Shown here piece by piece: positions 4,905 through 5,112 of a stretch of 5,112 bases of DNA. The translations under genes and the position numbers were made by a program. This DNA comes from Planctomycetota bacterium. GTDB lineage: Bacteria > Planctomycetota > Phycisphaerae > Phycisphaerales > UBA1924. Where the stretch lies: contig JAFLCM010000209.1 in the NCBI GenBank assembly GCA_017303565.1, positions 1 through 5,112 on the forward strand. Reading direction: 5' to 3'. The notes under the pieces were generated by a model. The model did no database searches, was not told where the DNA came from, and saw only the letters and a program-made list of their open reading frames with translations. Each line of letters opens with the position of its first letter. The first letter of the stretch is position 1.

Positions 4905-4920
4905 CAACCACGCCCCCATC

Positions 4921-5112
4921 ATGCCCGCAGAAAAGAACACTCTCGCCCGGATCGTCGTCCCCGTGATCGCGCTGGCCATCGGCATCGCGACGGTGTGGGC
5001 GGTGTTCCGCAACAGCCAGACGAAACCTGCCGCGACCCCCGCGCCCCCCGCGACGACCGCGGCCACGACGCCGGCGACGCCGGCGGAAGGTGCCGTGCAG
5101 CCCGCCGGGACG
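4921..5112 (+). CDS. N-terminus of a membrane-anchored protein with Pro/Ala/Thr-rich linker (possibly YidC); runs off the right edge
   Basis: The visible 64 residues start MPAEKNTLAR, followed by one transmembrane helix at about 11-29 (IVVPVIALAIGIATVWAVF). A low-complexity stretch of Pro, Ala, Thr and Gly runs from about residue 34 to the edge. A single helix followed by a disordered linker is how the insertase YidC often begins in Gram-negative bacteria, ahead of its periplasmic domain. Many other envelope proteins start the same way. The presence of mnmE in the window is weak support, since yidC and mnmE are often neighbours, but here they point apart and are 4.8 kb apart. The ATG at 4921-4923 has no Shine-Dalgarno. 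It follows the phosphoesterase after 133 bp. The coding call is fair; the YidC identity is a guess. Confidence 0.6.
   Translation, partial: MPAEKNTLARIVVPVIALAIGIATVWAVFRNSQTKPAATPAPPATTAATTPATPAEGAVQPAGT

Overview
The window is very GC-rich bacterial DNA. It most likely comes from a planctomycete, probably of the Phycisphaerae type. The grounds are tandem divergent clpP paralogues, near-absent Shine-Dalgarno sequences, small lineage-type lipoproteins and a heptad-repeat element between genes. This assignment is inference, because no rRNA or other marker gene is present.

Layout. Everything left of about 3640 reads on the minus strand, and everything right of about 4008 reads on the plus strand, so 3640-4007 is a divergent promoter region. 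Reading leftward from it there are six genes. First is a ClpP-type peptidase lacking the classical N-terminal motif (3639-3070). Second is a canonical ClpP (2960-2334). Third is a 213-aa lipoprotein with a coiled coil (2322-1681). Fourth is an 87-aa lipoprotein (1368-1105). Fifth is a membrane-anchored Amidase_2/PGRP-like protein (888-211). Last is the beginning of mnmE (144-1), which starts at GTG and runs off the left edge. Reading rightward there is a complete metallophosphoesterase (4008-4787, GTG start) and then the first 64 codons of a membrane-anchored protein with a Pro/Ala/Thr-rich linker (4921 onward), possibly the start of YidC.

How the genes relate. The two ClpP genes probably supply subunits of one or two Clp proteolytic cores; no ClpX or ClpA ATPase lies in the window. 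The 213-aa lipoprotein starts only 11 bp after the second clpP and may be co-transcribed with it. However, a terminator-like hairpin with a T-tract lies inside its first codons. The amidase-like protein and the two lipoproteins point to the cell envelope, MnmE to tRNA wobble-uridine modification, and the metallophosphoesterase to an unspecified phosphoester substrate.

The non-coding parts hold the more unusual material. Two oppositely oriented blocks of degenerate 7-bp repeats between the clpP genes can fold into a long hairpin. A run of stem-loops lies between 1473 and 1674. A 10-bp-stem terminator overlaps a coding start. The amidase-like protein has Ser where the third zinc ligand, normally Cys, is expected. 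I found no clear evidence of a new multi-gene system. No CRISPR array, insertion sequence, tRNA or rRNA was recognised.
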